This document shows positions 31,928-41,516 of a stretch of DNA of 64,000 nucleotides, piece by piece. The translations under genes and the position numbers were made by a program. The stretch covers positions 265,788 through 329,787 of the forward strand of contig NZ_JXXU01000001.1 in NCBI RefSeq assembly GCF_000967495.1, read 5' to 3'. The DNA is from Vibrio neptunius. Its GTDB lineage: Bacteria > Pseudomonadota > Gammaproteobacteria > Enterobacterales > Vibrionaceae. How positions within the stretch are numbered: the first letter of the stretch is position 1; every line of letters starts with the position of its first letter. Under the pieces are notes generated by a model that was not told where the DNA came from, did not search any database, and saw only the letters and a list, made by a program, of their open reading frames with translations.

Positions 31928-33361
31928 ATGAAAAAAGTACTAGTGCTCGGCGCATCCGGCTATGTGGGATCGCAGTTACTGCTTCAACTGTGTCGCAAAG
32001 GCTATCATGTGACGGCAGCCGCTCGTCAGATTGAGTATTTGAAAGCACGGGTCACTGCCCACCCAAACCTAGAATTGATTTATCTTGACTTAGCAGACCA
32101 AGAGGAAACACTGCGCGTTGTACCAGAATATGAGGTCATCTACTTTTTAGTTCATGGGATGGCGCATGGGCATGACTTTCTTGAATATGAAATATCTCTT
32201 GCTGAGCACTTCTCTTCAGCCTTGAAGAACAGTCATGTTAAACACGTGATCTATCTCAGTGCGATTCAACCCCAGACTGGCAATTCGGAACACCTGAAAG
32301 CACGTCGAATGACCGGCGATATTATTCGTAAAGCAGGTATACCCGTCACCGAGCTTCGAGCGGGTGTCATTATAGGCCCTGGCTCTGCGGCGTTTGAGAT
32401 CATGAGAGACTTTGTCTACAACATGCCCCTCTTGATCACTCCGAAATGGGTCGACTCGAAAGCCAACCCTATTGCATTGGAAAACCTCAATCATTACTTG
32501 TTGTCGCTTATCGAGGAATCCCCAACCTGTCACGCACTTTACGAAGTTGGAGGACCAGATACACTAAGTTATCGTGAACAATTCGAAACCATCAGCGCCG
32601 TAATTCAAAAACCTATCAAGTTGTGGTCCACATCCTTGCTCACTCCTCAGCTCGCATCGCGCTGGCTAGGCATCATCACTTCCGTTCCTTCCAGTATAGG
32701 GGCGGCGCTATTGTCAGGCTTAGAACACGATTTTATTGCCAATTCCGAAGAGATTCATCAACGCTACCCTCAAGCACTGGTCAGTTACGAGCAAATGGTC
32801 AGAATAAGCATCGACGAAGAAGGTCATTTTGTTCGCAGCGAAGTCTGGGGCTTCGACCCAGCGGCTCTTAAGCGCTGGCAAGCTGGCTATGGCTATTACC
32901 CAAAACAGACCGGCGCCAGTATAGAAACGGATTTAAGCTCAGAACAACTATGGGAAGTAATCAAGCAAATTGGCAGCAGAAAAGAGGGTTACTTTTTTGC
33001 CAACCTAATGTGGCGCATAAGGGAGTGGCTCGATTTGTTTTTTGGCGGAGGACGACCTGTCCGGCGCTCTCCACCTGGGCCAGAGTTACAAGTGGGCGAC
33101 TATATTGACTCTTGGAAAGTGATTCGCTGTGAAAGAGAACACTTTCTATCCTTGCTGTTTGGCATGAAAGGGCCAGGCCTAGGGCGCTTGGAGTTTTCAT
33201 TGGAAGACTTAGGCAGCAAACGCAGATTGGTTGTTAAAGCATGGTGGCATCCGCAAGGTTTAAGAGGTTTACTTTACTGGTTTGCCATGATGCCTGCGCA
33301 TTTATTTATATTTAAAGGCATGGTGAAAGCCATCGTCCGAAAAGCAAAAGAGCTTCCCTAA
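31928..33361 (+). CDS. NAD(P)-binding protein with C-terminal DUF2867
   Basis: A 477-aa protein: an atypical short-chain dehydrogenase domain (Rossmann motif VLVLGASGYVGSQLL, residues 4-18) occupying about 1-290, and a DUF2867 domain after it (about 320-470) ending with a membrane-like segment GLLYWFAMMPAHLFIF. The family resembles complex I assembly/UbiA-type atypical SDRs but has no proven substrate. The stop codon lies in the loop of a terminator. Confidence 0.85.
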   Translation: MKKVLVLGASGYVGSQLLLQLCRKGYHVTAAARQIEYLKARVTAHPNLELIYLDLADQEETLRVVPEYEVIYFLVHGMAHGHDFLEYEISLAEHFSSALKNSHVKHVIYLSAIQPQTGNSEHLKARRMTGDIIRKAGIPVTELRAGVIIGPGSAAFEIMRDFVYNMPLLITPKWVDSKANPIALENLNHYLLSLIEESPTCHALYEVGGPDTLSYREQFETISAVIQKPIKLWSTSLLTPQLASRWLGIITSVPSSIGAALLSGLEHDFIANSEEIHQRYPQALVSYEQMVRISIDEEGHFVRSEVWGFDPAALKRWQAGYGYYPKQTGASIETDLSSEQLWEVIKQIGSRKEGYFFANLMWRIREWLDLFFGGGRPVRRSPPGPELQVGDYIDSWKVIRCEREHFLSLLFGMKGPGLGRLEFSLEDLGSKRRLVVKAWWHPQGLRGLLYWFAMMPAHLFIFKGMVKAIVRKAKELP

Positions 33362-33375
33362 TGGAAGCTCTTTTC
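33347..33375. terminator. Bidirectional terminator overlapping a stop codon
   Basis: AAAAGAGCTTCC-ctaat-GGAAGCTCTTTT, a perfect 12-bp stem between convergent genes. The final codons of the DUF2867 gene form the left arm. Confidence 0.9.
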
Positions 33376-33395
33376 TAATCCAAAAGCACAGCGAG

Positions 33396-34055
33396 CTATG
33401 CTGGATAACCAATTGGAATCTCAGCCAAGTGATTTCCTTGGTTGCCTGGATAAACCAGATACTCCCCGTGGTACTTAACGTTTGACTTGTAGTCGGTGAT
33501 CTTATGCAGCATGAAGCCAGCTGCCGATGCTTTTTCAACAAATTGTGCGTGATTACCACGTACAAACCAACTCATTGGCTTAATCAGTCTTTCTCCGTCG
33601 AAACAGTCATCGCACTGATTCGTGCACAACGCGAATGAGTTTGGGCCTTCAGTAAATATCTGAACTTTACCGCAGTTAAGAAGCGGCTCCGAGGTCGAGA
33701 TCTCCCAGCCACTCTCTTCCATCTGGTCGATAAACTGGTTGATTTCACTGTCTGTAATCACTCGCTCCGCTTCCCCTTGAGGGAAAAACTCAGCGTAAAA
33801 CTTAGAAATACGCTGAAATGTAGGCATTAATCCTGCCTGATTGCCTTTCGAGCGCCCCGCTTTTTGCCAACGAGTGAGATCGTCAACGACACAGCGATGG
33901 AAACGCTGTGACTTCAAAGCACGAGTCACCCAACGCACCAGATAATGATTGTTTGCTACCGGTGCATCCGCAGCCTTACCTGATTTATGATCTGCGGCCA
34001 ACTCTTCCAAAGCGGAGTTGACCAAGTTTTGTATTTCAGCAGTGTACTGAGACAT
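33396..34055 (-). CDS. DUF2913 family protein
   Basis: A 219-aa soluble protein of the DUF2913 family, known mainly from Vibrionaceae; function unknown. The start ATG overlaps the stop of the upstream Bcr/CflA gene (TAATG on the minus strand), so I chose it over a start 26 codons earlier inside that gene. It contains a CTNQCDDCFDGE cysteine cluster, possibly metal-binding, which is only a guess. Confidence 0.8.
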   Translation of the reverse strand: MSQYTAEIQNLVNSALEELAADHKSGKAADAPVANNHYLVRWVTRALKSQRFHRCVVDDLTRWQKAGRSKGNQAGLMPTFQRISKFYAEFFPQGEAERVITDSEINQFIDQMEESGWEISTSEPLLNCGKVQIFTEGPNSFALCTNQCDDCFDGERLIKPMSWFVRGNHAQFVEKASAAGFMLHKITDYKSNVKYHGEYLVYPGNQGNHLAEIPIGYPA

Positions 34056-35260
34056 TACGCCTTTCTTCCCAATATCCAGTAAAATGCGGCGGACAGAATT
34101 GAACACGCCGTCATAACAGTAATCATTGGCCAAGTAGCCCCATCAGGCAATATTGCCACGACAAAACCTATTACAGACCCCGTGCCAAAACGTAGTGTTC
34201 CTGCAAGTGAAGAAGCCGTGCCCGCCATCGCTGGATAGCCACTCAGCAATAAGCCCATGGTGTTACTACCTATGGTCGACAACGTACCAATGAAAAGGAC
34301 CACGAAAGGTACAGTGCCCCACAGCCCTAGGTCAAGTACCCAGCCCGCAAATAGGCCTAACCCGGCAACAAGTTGGACCAACAAGCCGAATCTGAGCATG
34401 GCATGAGAGCCGACCTTCTTCACCAGACGACCATTGATGGTAGTCATAATGATCATCGCGACAATATTCAACGCAAACAGATAACCAAAGTGGTCCGGCT
34501 GCACACCATATATATCAATATAAACGAATGAACCTGCGGTCAGAAACGCGAACATGCCAGCAAAAGAGAACGAACCAGATAGAATCAAGCCCATAGCAAC
34601 CGGATTCTTGCATAAACGGAAATAGTTACGCATCGTCGTCCCAAAGCGAAGGGGTTGCTTGTTCTCTTCGCTCAATGTCTCTGGAATTTTCAACAAAACC
34701 AGAGCGATAACGACCACAGAAAACGCAGCCAAAATCCAGAAAATCGCACGCCAGCCAAACCAAACTGCAATATGTCCGCCTATCATAGGGGCAACCAAAG
34801 GCGCAATCGTAATGACTAACGTGACAAATGACATGGCACGAGCGAAATCTTCGCGGTCGAACATGTCACGCACAACAGCTTGAATGATGACAGCCGCCGC
34901 TGCACCTGCAAAACCTTGTGCGGTACGGACTAAAGTCAATGCTTCAATTCCGGTCGTTGTTGCACTAACAACTGAAGCAAGACCAAAGAAAAACACACCG
35001 AGAATCAAAATTGGCCTACGGCCATAACTGTCGGCAAGAGGTCCGTGAATCAACTGACCGATGGCAAAACCGGCGGTGTACATAGTGAGAGTAATTTGCA
35101 CTGCCCCATCCGCAACACCAAGGTCACGGGCGATGGTCGGCATCGCGGGCAAGTACATATCAATAGCGAGTGGCGTTAATGCGCCGATGGCACCCAGAAC
35201 AAGAAAAAGAAGAAAAGTGATTTGGGGTGCTTTGGTTTGCTCTAATGCAGTATCAGACAT
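34055..35260 (-). CDS. Bcr/CflA family drug-resistance MFS transporter
   Basis: A 401-aa DHA1-type proton-coupled exporter with 12 predicted helices and motif A (GPLADSYGRRPILI). AGGAG 6 nt before the ATG at 35260 decides the start; 25 upstream codons have no support. Translationally coupled to the DUF2913 gene downstream. Confidence 0.92.
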   Translation of the reverse strand: MSDTALEQTKAPQITFLLFLVLGAIGALTPLAIDMYLPAMPTIARDLGVADGAVQITLTMYTAGFAIGQLIHGPLADSYGRRPILILGVFFFGLASVVSATTTGIEALTLVRTAQGFAGAAAAVIIQAVVRDMFDREDFARAMSFVTLVITIAPLVAPMIGGHIAVWFGWRAIFWILAAFSVVVIALVLLKIPETLSEENKQPLRFGTTMRNYFRLCKNPVAMGLILSGSFSFAGMFAFLTAGSFVYIDIYGVQPDHFGYLFALNIVAMIIMTTINGRLVKKVGSHAMLRFGLLVQLVAGLGLFAGWVLDLGLWGTVPFVVLFIGTLSTIGSNTMGLLLSGYPAMAGTASSLAGTLRFGTGSVIGFVVAILPDGATWPMITVMTACSILSAAFYWILGRKA

Positions 35261-35420
35261 AAATCTCCTACTCAATTGCGTTAGATATGCAGCTTCCGTG
35301 CTACAACCAAACAGAAAAGAAAGACTCGCATCCACGAGCCTTGTAGCCGATCTATACTGAGCGATAACTAACTAAAAGACTAGTTCCTAATTGGAACTAA
35401 ACTATTTCCAATTTAGATGA

Positions 35421-36122
35421 TTAGTTCCAAACTGAATCAATTTCTTGTTGCGTCAGATAACGATACTCACCGGGCTCCAACTCGTCATCAAGAACGATAC
35501 TACCAATACACTCGCGGTGGAGATGCTCTACTTTATTACCCAATGCGGCAAACATACGCTTTACCTGATGGTACTTACCTTCCGTTATGGTCAGCAGAAC
35601 TTCTTTTTCTTCTTCATCAACAATGTCTAACTTCGCTGGCAACGTCGCCGCCTTTTCATTTCGAAGTTCAATACCCTGCTCAAATCGTGTTACGTAATCG
35701 GCCCCAATCGGGTCAGCCAACCAAACACGGTAGGTTTTCTCGCATTTATGTTTTGGCGACGTAATACGGTGCGACCACTGACCATCGTCGGTGATCAACA
35801 CCAAACCCGTTGTATCGACATCTAAACGCCCTGCGAAATGAAGGTCTTCCATCTTCACCTCATCGAGCAACATAAAGGCCGTTTGATTAAATCCATCTTC
35901 ATGCGAACAGACAAAACCATCGGGTTTGAACAACATGATATAGCGAGGTCCCGGCTTTTGGATCTCACGCCCTTGCCACTCGACAATACAGTCGTCGGTC
36001 ACTTTCACTGCACCACTTTTCTGTACAGTATCGTTAACGGTGACGTCACCACTTTTAATGATTTTTGTTGCTTCTTTACGTGTCGCACCCAGTGCATCAC
36101 ACAAGTATTTATCTAAACGCAT
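35421..36122 (-). CDS. rsuA: 16S rRNA pseudouridine(516) synthase
   Basis: A 233-aa RsuA-type enzyme: S4 RNA-binding domain at the N-terminus (MRLDKYLCDALG), then the synthase domain with the catalytic aspartate in GRLDVDTTGLVL. It is divergent from radD, the same arrangement as in E. coli (rsuA-yejH). Confidence 0.96.
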   Translation of the reverse strand: MRLDKYLCDALGATRKEATKIIKSGDVTVNDTVQKSGAVKVTDDCIVEWQGREIQKPGPRYIMLFKPDGFVCSHEDGFNQTAFMLLDEVKMEDLHFAGRLDVDTTGLVLITDDGQWSHRITSPKHKCEKTYRVWLADPIGADYVTRFEQGIELRNEKAATLPAKLDIVDEEEKEVLLTITEGKYHQVKRMFAALGNKVEHLHRECIGSIVLDDELEPGEYRYLTQQEIDSVWN

Positions 36123-36195
36123 GAATACCTCATCTCAATCAGGTGGGGTATTATAAAGCCACTAGACTAAATAGTTGAGCTATTTCACACGATTT

Positions 36196-37935
36196 ATGTA
36201 TACACTCAGACCTTATCAAGCCGACTCGGTGAAAGCCGTGATCCACTATTTCCGTAAACACTCCAGCCCAGCCGTTCTTGTGTTACCAACAGGAGCAGGA
36301 AAAAGCCTGGTGATTGCTGAACTCGCCAGACTGGCTAAAGGTCGGGTATTAGTCATGGCACATGTTAAAGAGCTGGTAGAGCAAAACCACGCGAAATACG
36401 AAGGGTACGACCTCAAAGGATCAATCTATTCTGCCGGTTTAGGCCGCAAAGAGACCGACCAACAAGTGGTGTTTGCGTCCGTACAATCCGTCGTGAGAAA
36501 TCTCGATGACTTCAAGAACCAATTCTCACTGCTGGTCATTGACGAATGCCATCGCGTTCCGGATAACAAGAATACGAGTTATCAGAAGGTCATTTCTCAC
36601 CTTCGTGAGCTAAACCCAGGCATCAAGGTGCTCGGTTTAACTGCTACGCCTTATCGACTTGGCATGGGTTGGATTTATCAATATCACACGCGCGGCCTAG
36701 TCAGAACAGAGGAGCCAAGGTTCTTTCGAGACTGCATTTTCGAGCTGCCTATTCGCTATTTGCTTGATGAAAAGTTTCTCACCCCTGCTCGCATGATGGA
36801 CGCTCCTGTACTGAGCTACGACTTCTCACAGCTCAAACCCGCAACCACAGGCCGCTACAAAGGAGCGGAACTGGACATGGTGATCGACAAAGCCAAGCGT
36901 GCGACACCTCAAATTGTCGAGCAAATCATTCATCTCTCTAAAGACAAACAAGGCATTATGGTTTTTGCAGCAACGGTTCGACACGCTCAAGAAATCTATG
37001 GTTTGCTTCCCGAGGGCCAAACCGCTCTTGTGATTGGCGACACCCCGACACCTGAGCGCGACACCATCATCCAAGATTTTAAAGATCGTAAAATTAAGTA
37101 CTTGGTAAATGTATCTGTGTTGACCACGGGATTTGATGCGCCTCATGTTGACCTGATCGCCATTCTGAGGCCAACAGAATCGATCAGCTTATATCAGCAG
37201 ATTGTTGGACGAGGGCTACGTCTTTCTCCGGGCAAAGAAGAGTGCTTAGTTATGGACTACGCCGGCAATAGCTACGATCTCTATCAGCCGGAAGTGGGAG
37301 ATGCAAAACCAGACTCGGACAGCGAAATCATCACCATCCCCTGCCCAGCTTGTGGTTTCAACAACAACTTTTGGGGAAAACTCGATAGTAATGGCTTTCT
37401 GATTGAGCACTACGGGCGAAAATGTCAGGGCTTTTTCGAAGACGAAGAAACGGGTGAACGAGAGCACTGCAATTATCGTTTTCGCGCAAAATATTGCGGC
37501 GAGTGCGGTGCGGACAATGATATCGCAGCACGAATTTGTCACGAATGCGACGCAACCTTAGTCGACCCAGACAAGAAGCTTAAAGAGGCGTTAAATTTAA
37601 AAGACGCCTTAGTATTCGAGTGCTTGTCGATGGATTTGAGTGTTCACAAGGATGATAAAGGCAAAAGCAGCCTCAAGGTTTCCTATGTGGGAGAAAACCA
37701 AGCTCAAGTGCATGAATTCTGGTCTTTAACGACGAAGAAACAGAAACAGACATTCAAGGATATGTTTGTTCGCCCGCATCTTGCTGATAAACATCGTCCA
37801 TTTGACGATGCCTCTCCCACCAAAGTGGTCAATAATCAACATCGTTTCAGGCCGCCGCAGTTCGTGATCGCACGCAAAGCTGGGCGATTCTGGAAAATGC
37901 GTGACAAAATCTTCGAAGATGAGCTGACCAATTAA
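36196..37935 (+). CDS. radD: DNA repair helicase RadD (YejH)
   Basis: A 579-aa superfamily 2 helicase-like ATPase closely following E. coli RadD. Walker A LPTGAGKS, motif II DECH, motif III LTATPYRLG and motif VI QIVGRGLR are present, then a zinc-binding region (CPACGFNN, CGECGADNDIAARICHECD). RadD acts with RecA and SSB in double-strand-break repair. Start ATG 36196 is chosen by comparison with E. coli; an upstream TTG at 36175 is unlikely. No strong ribosome site is seen. Confidence 0.95.
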   Translation: MYTLRPYQADSVKAVIHYFRKHSSPAVLVLPTGAGKSLVIAELARLAKGRVLVMAHVKELVEQNHAKYEGYDLKGSIYSAGLGRKETDQQVVFASVQSVVRNLDDFKNQFSLLVIDECHRVPDNKNTSYQKVISHLRELNPGIKVLGLTATPYRLGMGWIYQYHTRGLVRTEEPRFFRDCIFELPIRYLLDEKFLTPARMMDAPVLSYDFSQLKPATTGRYKGAELDMVIDKAKRATPQIVEQIIHLSKDKQGIMVFAATVRHAQEIYGLLPEGQTALVIGDTPTPERDTIIQDFKDRKIKYLVNVSVLTTGFDAPHVDLIAILRPTESISLYQQIVGRGLRLSPGKEECLVMDYAGNSYDLYQPEVGDAKPDSDSEIITIPCPACGFNNNFWGKLDSNGFLIEHYGRKCQGFFEDEETGEREHCNYRFRAKYCGECGADNDIAARICHECDATLVDPDKKLKEALNLKDALVFECLSMDLSVHKDDKGKSSLKVSYVGENQAQVHEFWSLTTKKQKQTFKDMFVRPHLADKHRPFDDASPTKVVNNQHRFRPPQFVIARKAGRFWKMRDKIFEDELTN

Positions 37936-37956
37936 GCCCTATCAGCTAAGTCTTAA

Positions 37957-37973
37957 TATTCACTTTGTATTCA
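37957..37973 (+). promoter_or_regulatory. Tandem TTCA repeat before the PepSY/two-component operon
   Basis: TATTCA occurs twice with an 11-bp period, giving TTCA-N7-TTCAG. OmpR-class regulators bind such one-turn direct repeats, so this is a candidate autoregulatory site about 50 bp before the PepSY gene. A similar pattern occurs at 51261-51276. Confidence 0.35.
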
Positions 37974-38021
37974 GAAAACATCCATTATACTCAGTCATAG
38001 AATTTCTGAGAAGGTAACGCT

Positions 38022-38420
38022 ATGTTTCATAAGCAGTTAATTTGCTCCCTTGTTGTCACTTTCGCTATGGTGCTGGCTTACCCTACCTACGCAGATAGAC
38101 ACCACAATAAAGATGGCCATGCTCTGGTACAGGATGTCCATAAAGCAGGGACAGAAATTGAGTTTGAAGAAGATCAGGACGAAGTCTACGACGCGGTTCG
38201 TAAAGGCTATATTCGCCCCTTTTCCGAACTATACGCGGCAGTGGAACAAGACCTTCATGGACGCATTATCAAAGTCGAGCTTGAAGAAGACGATGATATC
38301 TGGATTTACGAACTAAAGTTAAACTTTAACAACAACATCATCAAAGTTGAGTACAACGCGAAATCGCTGGAAATGATGCTCATCAAAGGTCGCAATTTCA
38401 AGCAAGCCTTGAAAAAATAG
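38022..38420 (+). CDS. PepSY domain protein, exported
   Basis: A 132-aa secreted protein with a signal peptide (cleaved near PTYA-D) and a PepSY domain (YIRPFSELYAAVEQDLHG, IYELKLNFNNNIIKVEY). It is encoded 12 nt upstream of a response regulator, forming a three-gene operon; PepSY proteins in this position are often periplasmic modulators or targets of PhoPQ-like systems. Confidence 0.85.
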   Translation: MFHKQLICSLVVTFAMVLAYPTYADRHHNKDGHALVQDVHKAGTEIEFEEDQDEVYDAVRKGYIRPFSELYAAVEQDLHGRIIKVELEEDDDIWIYELKLNFNNNIIKVEYNAKSLEMMLIKGRNFKQALKK

Positions 38421-38432
38421 TAGAAGAACGTC

Positions 38433-39092
38433 ATGAAAATACTTGTAGTGGAAGATGAACCTCGTCTTGGGGAACAAATTATACAAGCACTTGAACAGAA
38501 TGGTTGGGTGCCCGAGCTGTCTATAGATGGCATTGACGCACTTTATCGTGCGACCTCCGAGGAATGGGACGCCATCGTGCTCGACCTTGGCCTGCCAAAA
38601 CTTGACGGTCTGACCGTGCTCAAAGGTATTCGAGATGAGAACATCAATACCCCCGTCATTATTCTAAGTGCGCGAGACACGTTAACTCAGCGCGTTGAAG
38701 GCCTCAATGCAGGTGCAGACGACTATCAGACTAAACCGTTTGAAATGGTTGAACTGATTGCTCGCATTCGTGCTCAGCTTCGCCGCGCGTCCGGTAACGC
38801 ATCTCCTGTCATGCAAGTAGGCAACCTGAGCTTAGACACTCGCTCGTCTAAAGTCATGTGGCAAGGCCAGGCTATTGACCTGACAGCACTCGAATATAAA
38901 GTGGTTGCGTACTTTATGCATAACCCAGAAAAGGTGATCTCGCGGACCGAGTTAGTAGAACACATCTACAAGCAAGATTTCGATCGCGATTCCAATACCA
39001 TAGAAGTATTTATCGGCCGGATACGCAAAAAGATCGCGCCGAAGGTGTTCAAAACCGTCCGAGGACTGGGATACCAGCTTAATGCCGAATAA
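38433..39092 (+). CDS. OmpR/PhoP family response regulator
   Basis: A 219-aa response regulator with a receiver domain (phospho-acceptor Asp51 in VLDLGLPKLDG) and a C-terminal winged helix (RTELVEHIYKQDFDRDSN). It overlaps the histidine kinase gene by 11 nt. It resembles PhoP/QseB-type regulators; the exact orthologue is not assigned. Confidence 0.93.
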   Translation: MKILVVEDEPRLGEQIIQALEQNGWVPELSIDGIDALYRATSEEWDAIVLDLGLPKLDGLTVLKGIRDENINTPVIILSARDTLTQRVEGLNAGADDYQTKPFEMVELIARIRAQLRRASGNASPVMQVGNLSLDTRSSKVMWQGQAIDLTALEYKVVAYFMHNPEKVISRTELVEHIYKQDFDRDSNTIEVFIGRIRKKIAPKVFKTVRGLGYQLNAE

Positions 39093-40425
39093 AAAAGCGC
39101 ATTTACTCAAAAAGCTTAGCCTTAGGAGCCGCCTCGTTCTAGCGGCGGTTGTCTGGCTGACCGCGATGATCATCGCCGCTGGCGTGATGGTACCTTCTCA
39201 GGTCTATGTCTACATGGAAGATGAAGCCAAGGCTCAGCTGGCCACCTACATGGACGAAATTGCCGCGACAATCGAAGCGGATGAGAAAGGCAATATCACC
39301 ATAGGGACGCCCCTCTCTGATCCAAGATTCAATCGCCCCTATAGTGGCCTCTACTGGTCCGCCAAAACAGATAAAGATTTATTGCGCTCTCGCTCTCTGT
39401 GGGACAAGGTTTTGACCGAAAAAGGTGATCATAATGTGCTAGGCGCCCGAGAAGAAAAGCTCATCTATATCGAATCAACACTGTATTACCCTGATTACGA
39501 TGGTCCTATCGAAGTCACCATCGGCATTGACGAACAACCCATAGAAGACACGGTACGCAACTTGATGGGTCAGCTTTGGGTCATACTCGCTCTGCTTTAC
39601 CTTGGGATCCTGACACTGATTGTCATTCAGGTACAGTGGTCTCTGAGCCCATTAACCAAGATGCACAGAGAGCTCTCTCAGCTCCGCTCAGGCAACAAAA
39701 CCCAACTCGAAGAAGACTATCCACGTGAAGTCGCGCCCGTCGTGTCCGATTTGAATGCTCTTGTTTTCCACTATCAGGAATTATTAGAGCGTGCTCGTCA
39801 CCATGCGGGGAACCTTTCTCATGCGTTGAAAACCCCGCTTTCAGTGTTAAAGAATGAAGTCGCCAACCAAGATCAACACACCAAACAACAACTGCAACCT
39901 TCGCTCGATCAGATTCAAAGCCAGATAGACTACCACTTAGGCCGCGCCCGAATGGCTGGCTCCAAAAACATTCTTTCTGTGAAATCCTATCCATCTGAAC
40001 GTGTCGATGCGATCTCAATGGCTTTTGATAAAGTCTACGCTGAGCGTGATATCACACTGATCAATGAACTCGATTCTGAACTGGTTACCGCGGTCGAACA
40101 GACTGATCTTGACGAAATGGTCGGCAATATTCTAGAAAACGCTTATAAATGGTCTGACAGCATCATTCGCGTTCACGCGACTCAAAATAGCCAAGACGCC
40201 GAATCCATCGATATCATCATTGAAGATGACGGGCAAGGTATCCCCGAAGAGAAACTCAAACAAGTACTTAAACGCGGCGTACGCCTAGATGAGACCACTC
40301 CGGGCACCGGGTTAGGTTTGAATATTGTCAGTGAAATGGCCCACAGTTATCGTGGCAAGTTAACCTTAGACCGCAGCTCTATGGGTGGTTTAAAGGCTAT
40401 CTTATCGATGAAAACCACCCACTAA
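39082..40425 (+). CDS. PhoQ-like sensor histidine kinase
   Basis: A 447-aa sensor kinase with two membrane helices (about 18-38 and 164-184) enclosing an acidic periplasmic sensor, a HAMP-like linker, the phospho-acceptor His247 in NLSHALKTPL, and ATP-binding N, G1 and G2 boxes (NILENAYKW, DDGQGIPEE, TGLGLNIV). A partner of the overlapping response regulator. The acidic periplasmic domain suggests cation or cationic-peptide sensing, an inference from PhoQ. Confidence 0.92.
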   Translation: MPNKKAHLLKKLSLRSRLVLAAVVWLTAMIIAAGVMVPSQVYVYMEDEAKAQLATYMDEIAATIEADEKGNITIGTPLSDPRFNRPYSGLYWSAKTDKDLLRSRSLWDKVLTEKGDHNVLGAREEKLIYIESTLYYPDYDGPIEVTIGIDEQPIEDTVRNLMGQLWVILALLYLGILTLIVIQVQWSLSPLTKMHRELSQLRSGNKTQLEEDYPREVAPVVSDLNALVFHYQELLERARHHAGNLSHALKTPLSVLKNEVANQDQHTKQQLQPSLDQIQSQIDYHLGRARMAGSKNILSVKSYPSERVDAISMAFDKVYAERDITLINELDSELVTAVEQTDLDEMVGNILENAYKWSDSIIRVHATQNSQDAESIDIIIEDDGQGIPEEKLKQVLKRGVRLDETTPGTGLGLNIVSEMAHSYRGKLTLDRSSMGGLKAILSMKTTH

Positions 40426-40448
40426 ACCACCTTCCCACAACACATCTC

Positions 40449-40473
40449 AAAAGCAGGCATTTTTGCCTGCTTT
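40449..40473 (+). terminator. Terminator of the two-component operon
   Basis: AAAGCAGGCA / TGCCTGCTTT hairpin with a T-rich loop and tail, 24 bp after the kinase stop. Confidence 0.85.
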
Positions 40474-40670
40474 ACTGCTGACTATTGCCGCCCAACAGCC
40501 TCATTCCATCGTCTTGGCTCAGTAACCATATCGTCGAGAGAACCAGCGTTTCCTTTGACTGAATTTGACAACATGAAAGCTAAACCAATCATGATTCATG
40601 ATGATTCAGTTAACATTTTCGGGCATGCAAACATAATGAGCAAACATTGCACAACGTCCTATTTATTCAA

Positions 40671-41414
40671 ATGAAAACAACATCAATGATTGCACTTACT
40701 GTTTCCCTCACTGTAAGTACAGTCTCCGCAGAACCAGAACCGTCTCTTCCTCAAGACCCTTTTACAGCTCAGACAAAACTGGGCTTTATCTATACCGAAA
40801 ACACCAGCTCATCGCTGTCTTACAACACGGCATTGACTTTAGGCTACAGCGAAGAGCAGTGGGAACACAAAGGCGGATTTGAAAGCTACTATACGGAGGC
40901 CGATAACGCGGACGACGGAGCCAACCGCTACACCATTAATGCGGGTTCAACCTATGACTATACTCAAACCAGCTTCTTAAGAGCTGCCACTCGTTTTGAG
41001 AACGATCTGTACGGCACCTATCGCAAGCAGTGGGTACTCATGAGTGGTCTCGGTTTCTATATACGCAATACCGATAGAACTAAACTGTCAGTCTCACTGG
41101 GTCCGGGTTACCGAATCTCTCAACGTCAACCAACGGATAGCGAGTTTCCCTCTCTTCGTAACTACGAAGTGATCGCCACCTCAACCTTGGATGGTTCGCT
41201 CACCTTTTCAGAAACGTTTTCCATCGGTGCCGTTGTAGACCTAGCGCATGGTGAAGAGAATACTCATTACAGCACTAAAGCGTACGTAAAAAACACGCTA
41301 ATGGGCAGTCTATCCTTGGTCTTTGATATGGAATACCTCTACAACACTACCGTTGCTGAGGATCAATCCAATGATGAAATCTACTCAACCATGAGCCTTA
41401 ATTACGATTTTTAA
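40671..41414 (+). CDS. DUF481 family outer-membrane protein
   Basis: A 247-aa predicted beta-barrel with a signal peptide (ends near VSA-E) and a C-terminal aromatic residue (LNYDF). Alternating beta-strands and the YdiY-like pattern (TKLGFIYTENTSSSLSY) fit DUF481. Start ATG 40671 gives the clean signal peptide. TTCA repeats with a 10-bp period occur upstream at 40595-40608. Function unknown. Confidence 0.82.
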   Translation: MKTTSMIALTVSLTVSTVSAEPEPSLPQDPFTAQTKLGFIYTENTSSSLSYNTALTLGYSEEQWEHKGGFESYYTEADNADDGANRYTINAGSTYDYTQTSFLRAATRFENDLYGTYRKQWVLMSGLGFYIRNTDRTKLSVSLGPGYRISQRQPTDSEFPSLRNYEVIATSTLDGSLTFSETFSIGAVVDLAHGEENTHYSTKAYVKNTLMGSLSLVFDMEYLYNTTVAEDQSNDEIYSTMSLNYDF

Positions 41415-41516
41415 GGTTATTTTATTTATTAATAAGCTATGCAATCAGATAGATTTGAGTTAGGAAACGACGTCAAAACTCACCAAAACAGCAAGAGGCT
41501 ACACAAGGATGATTGT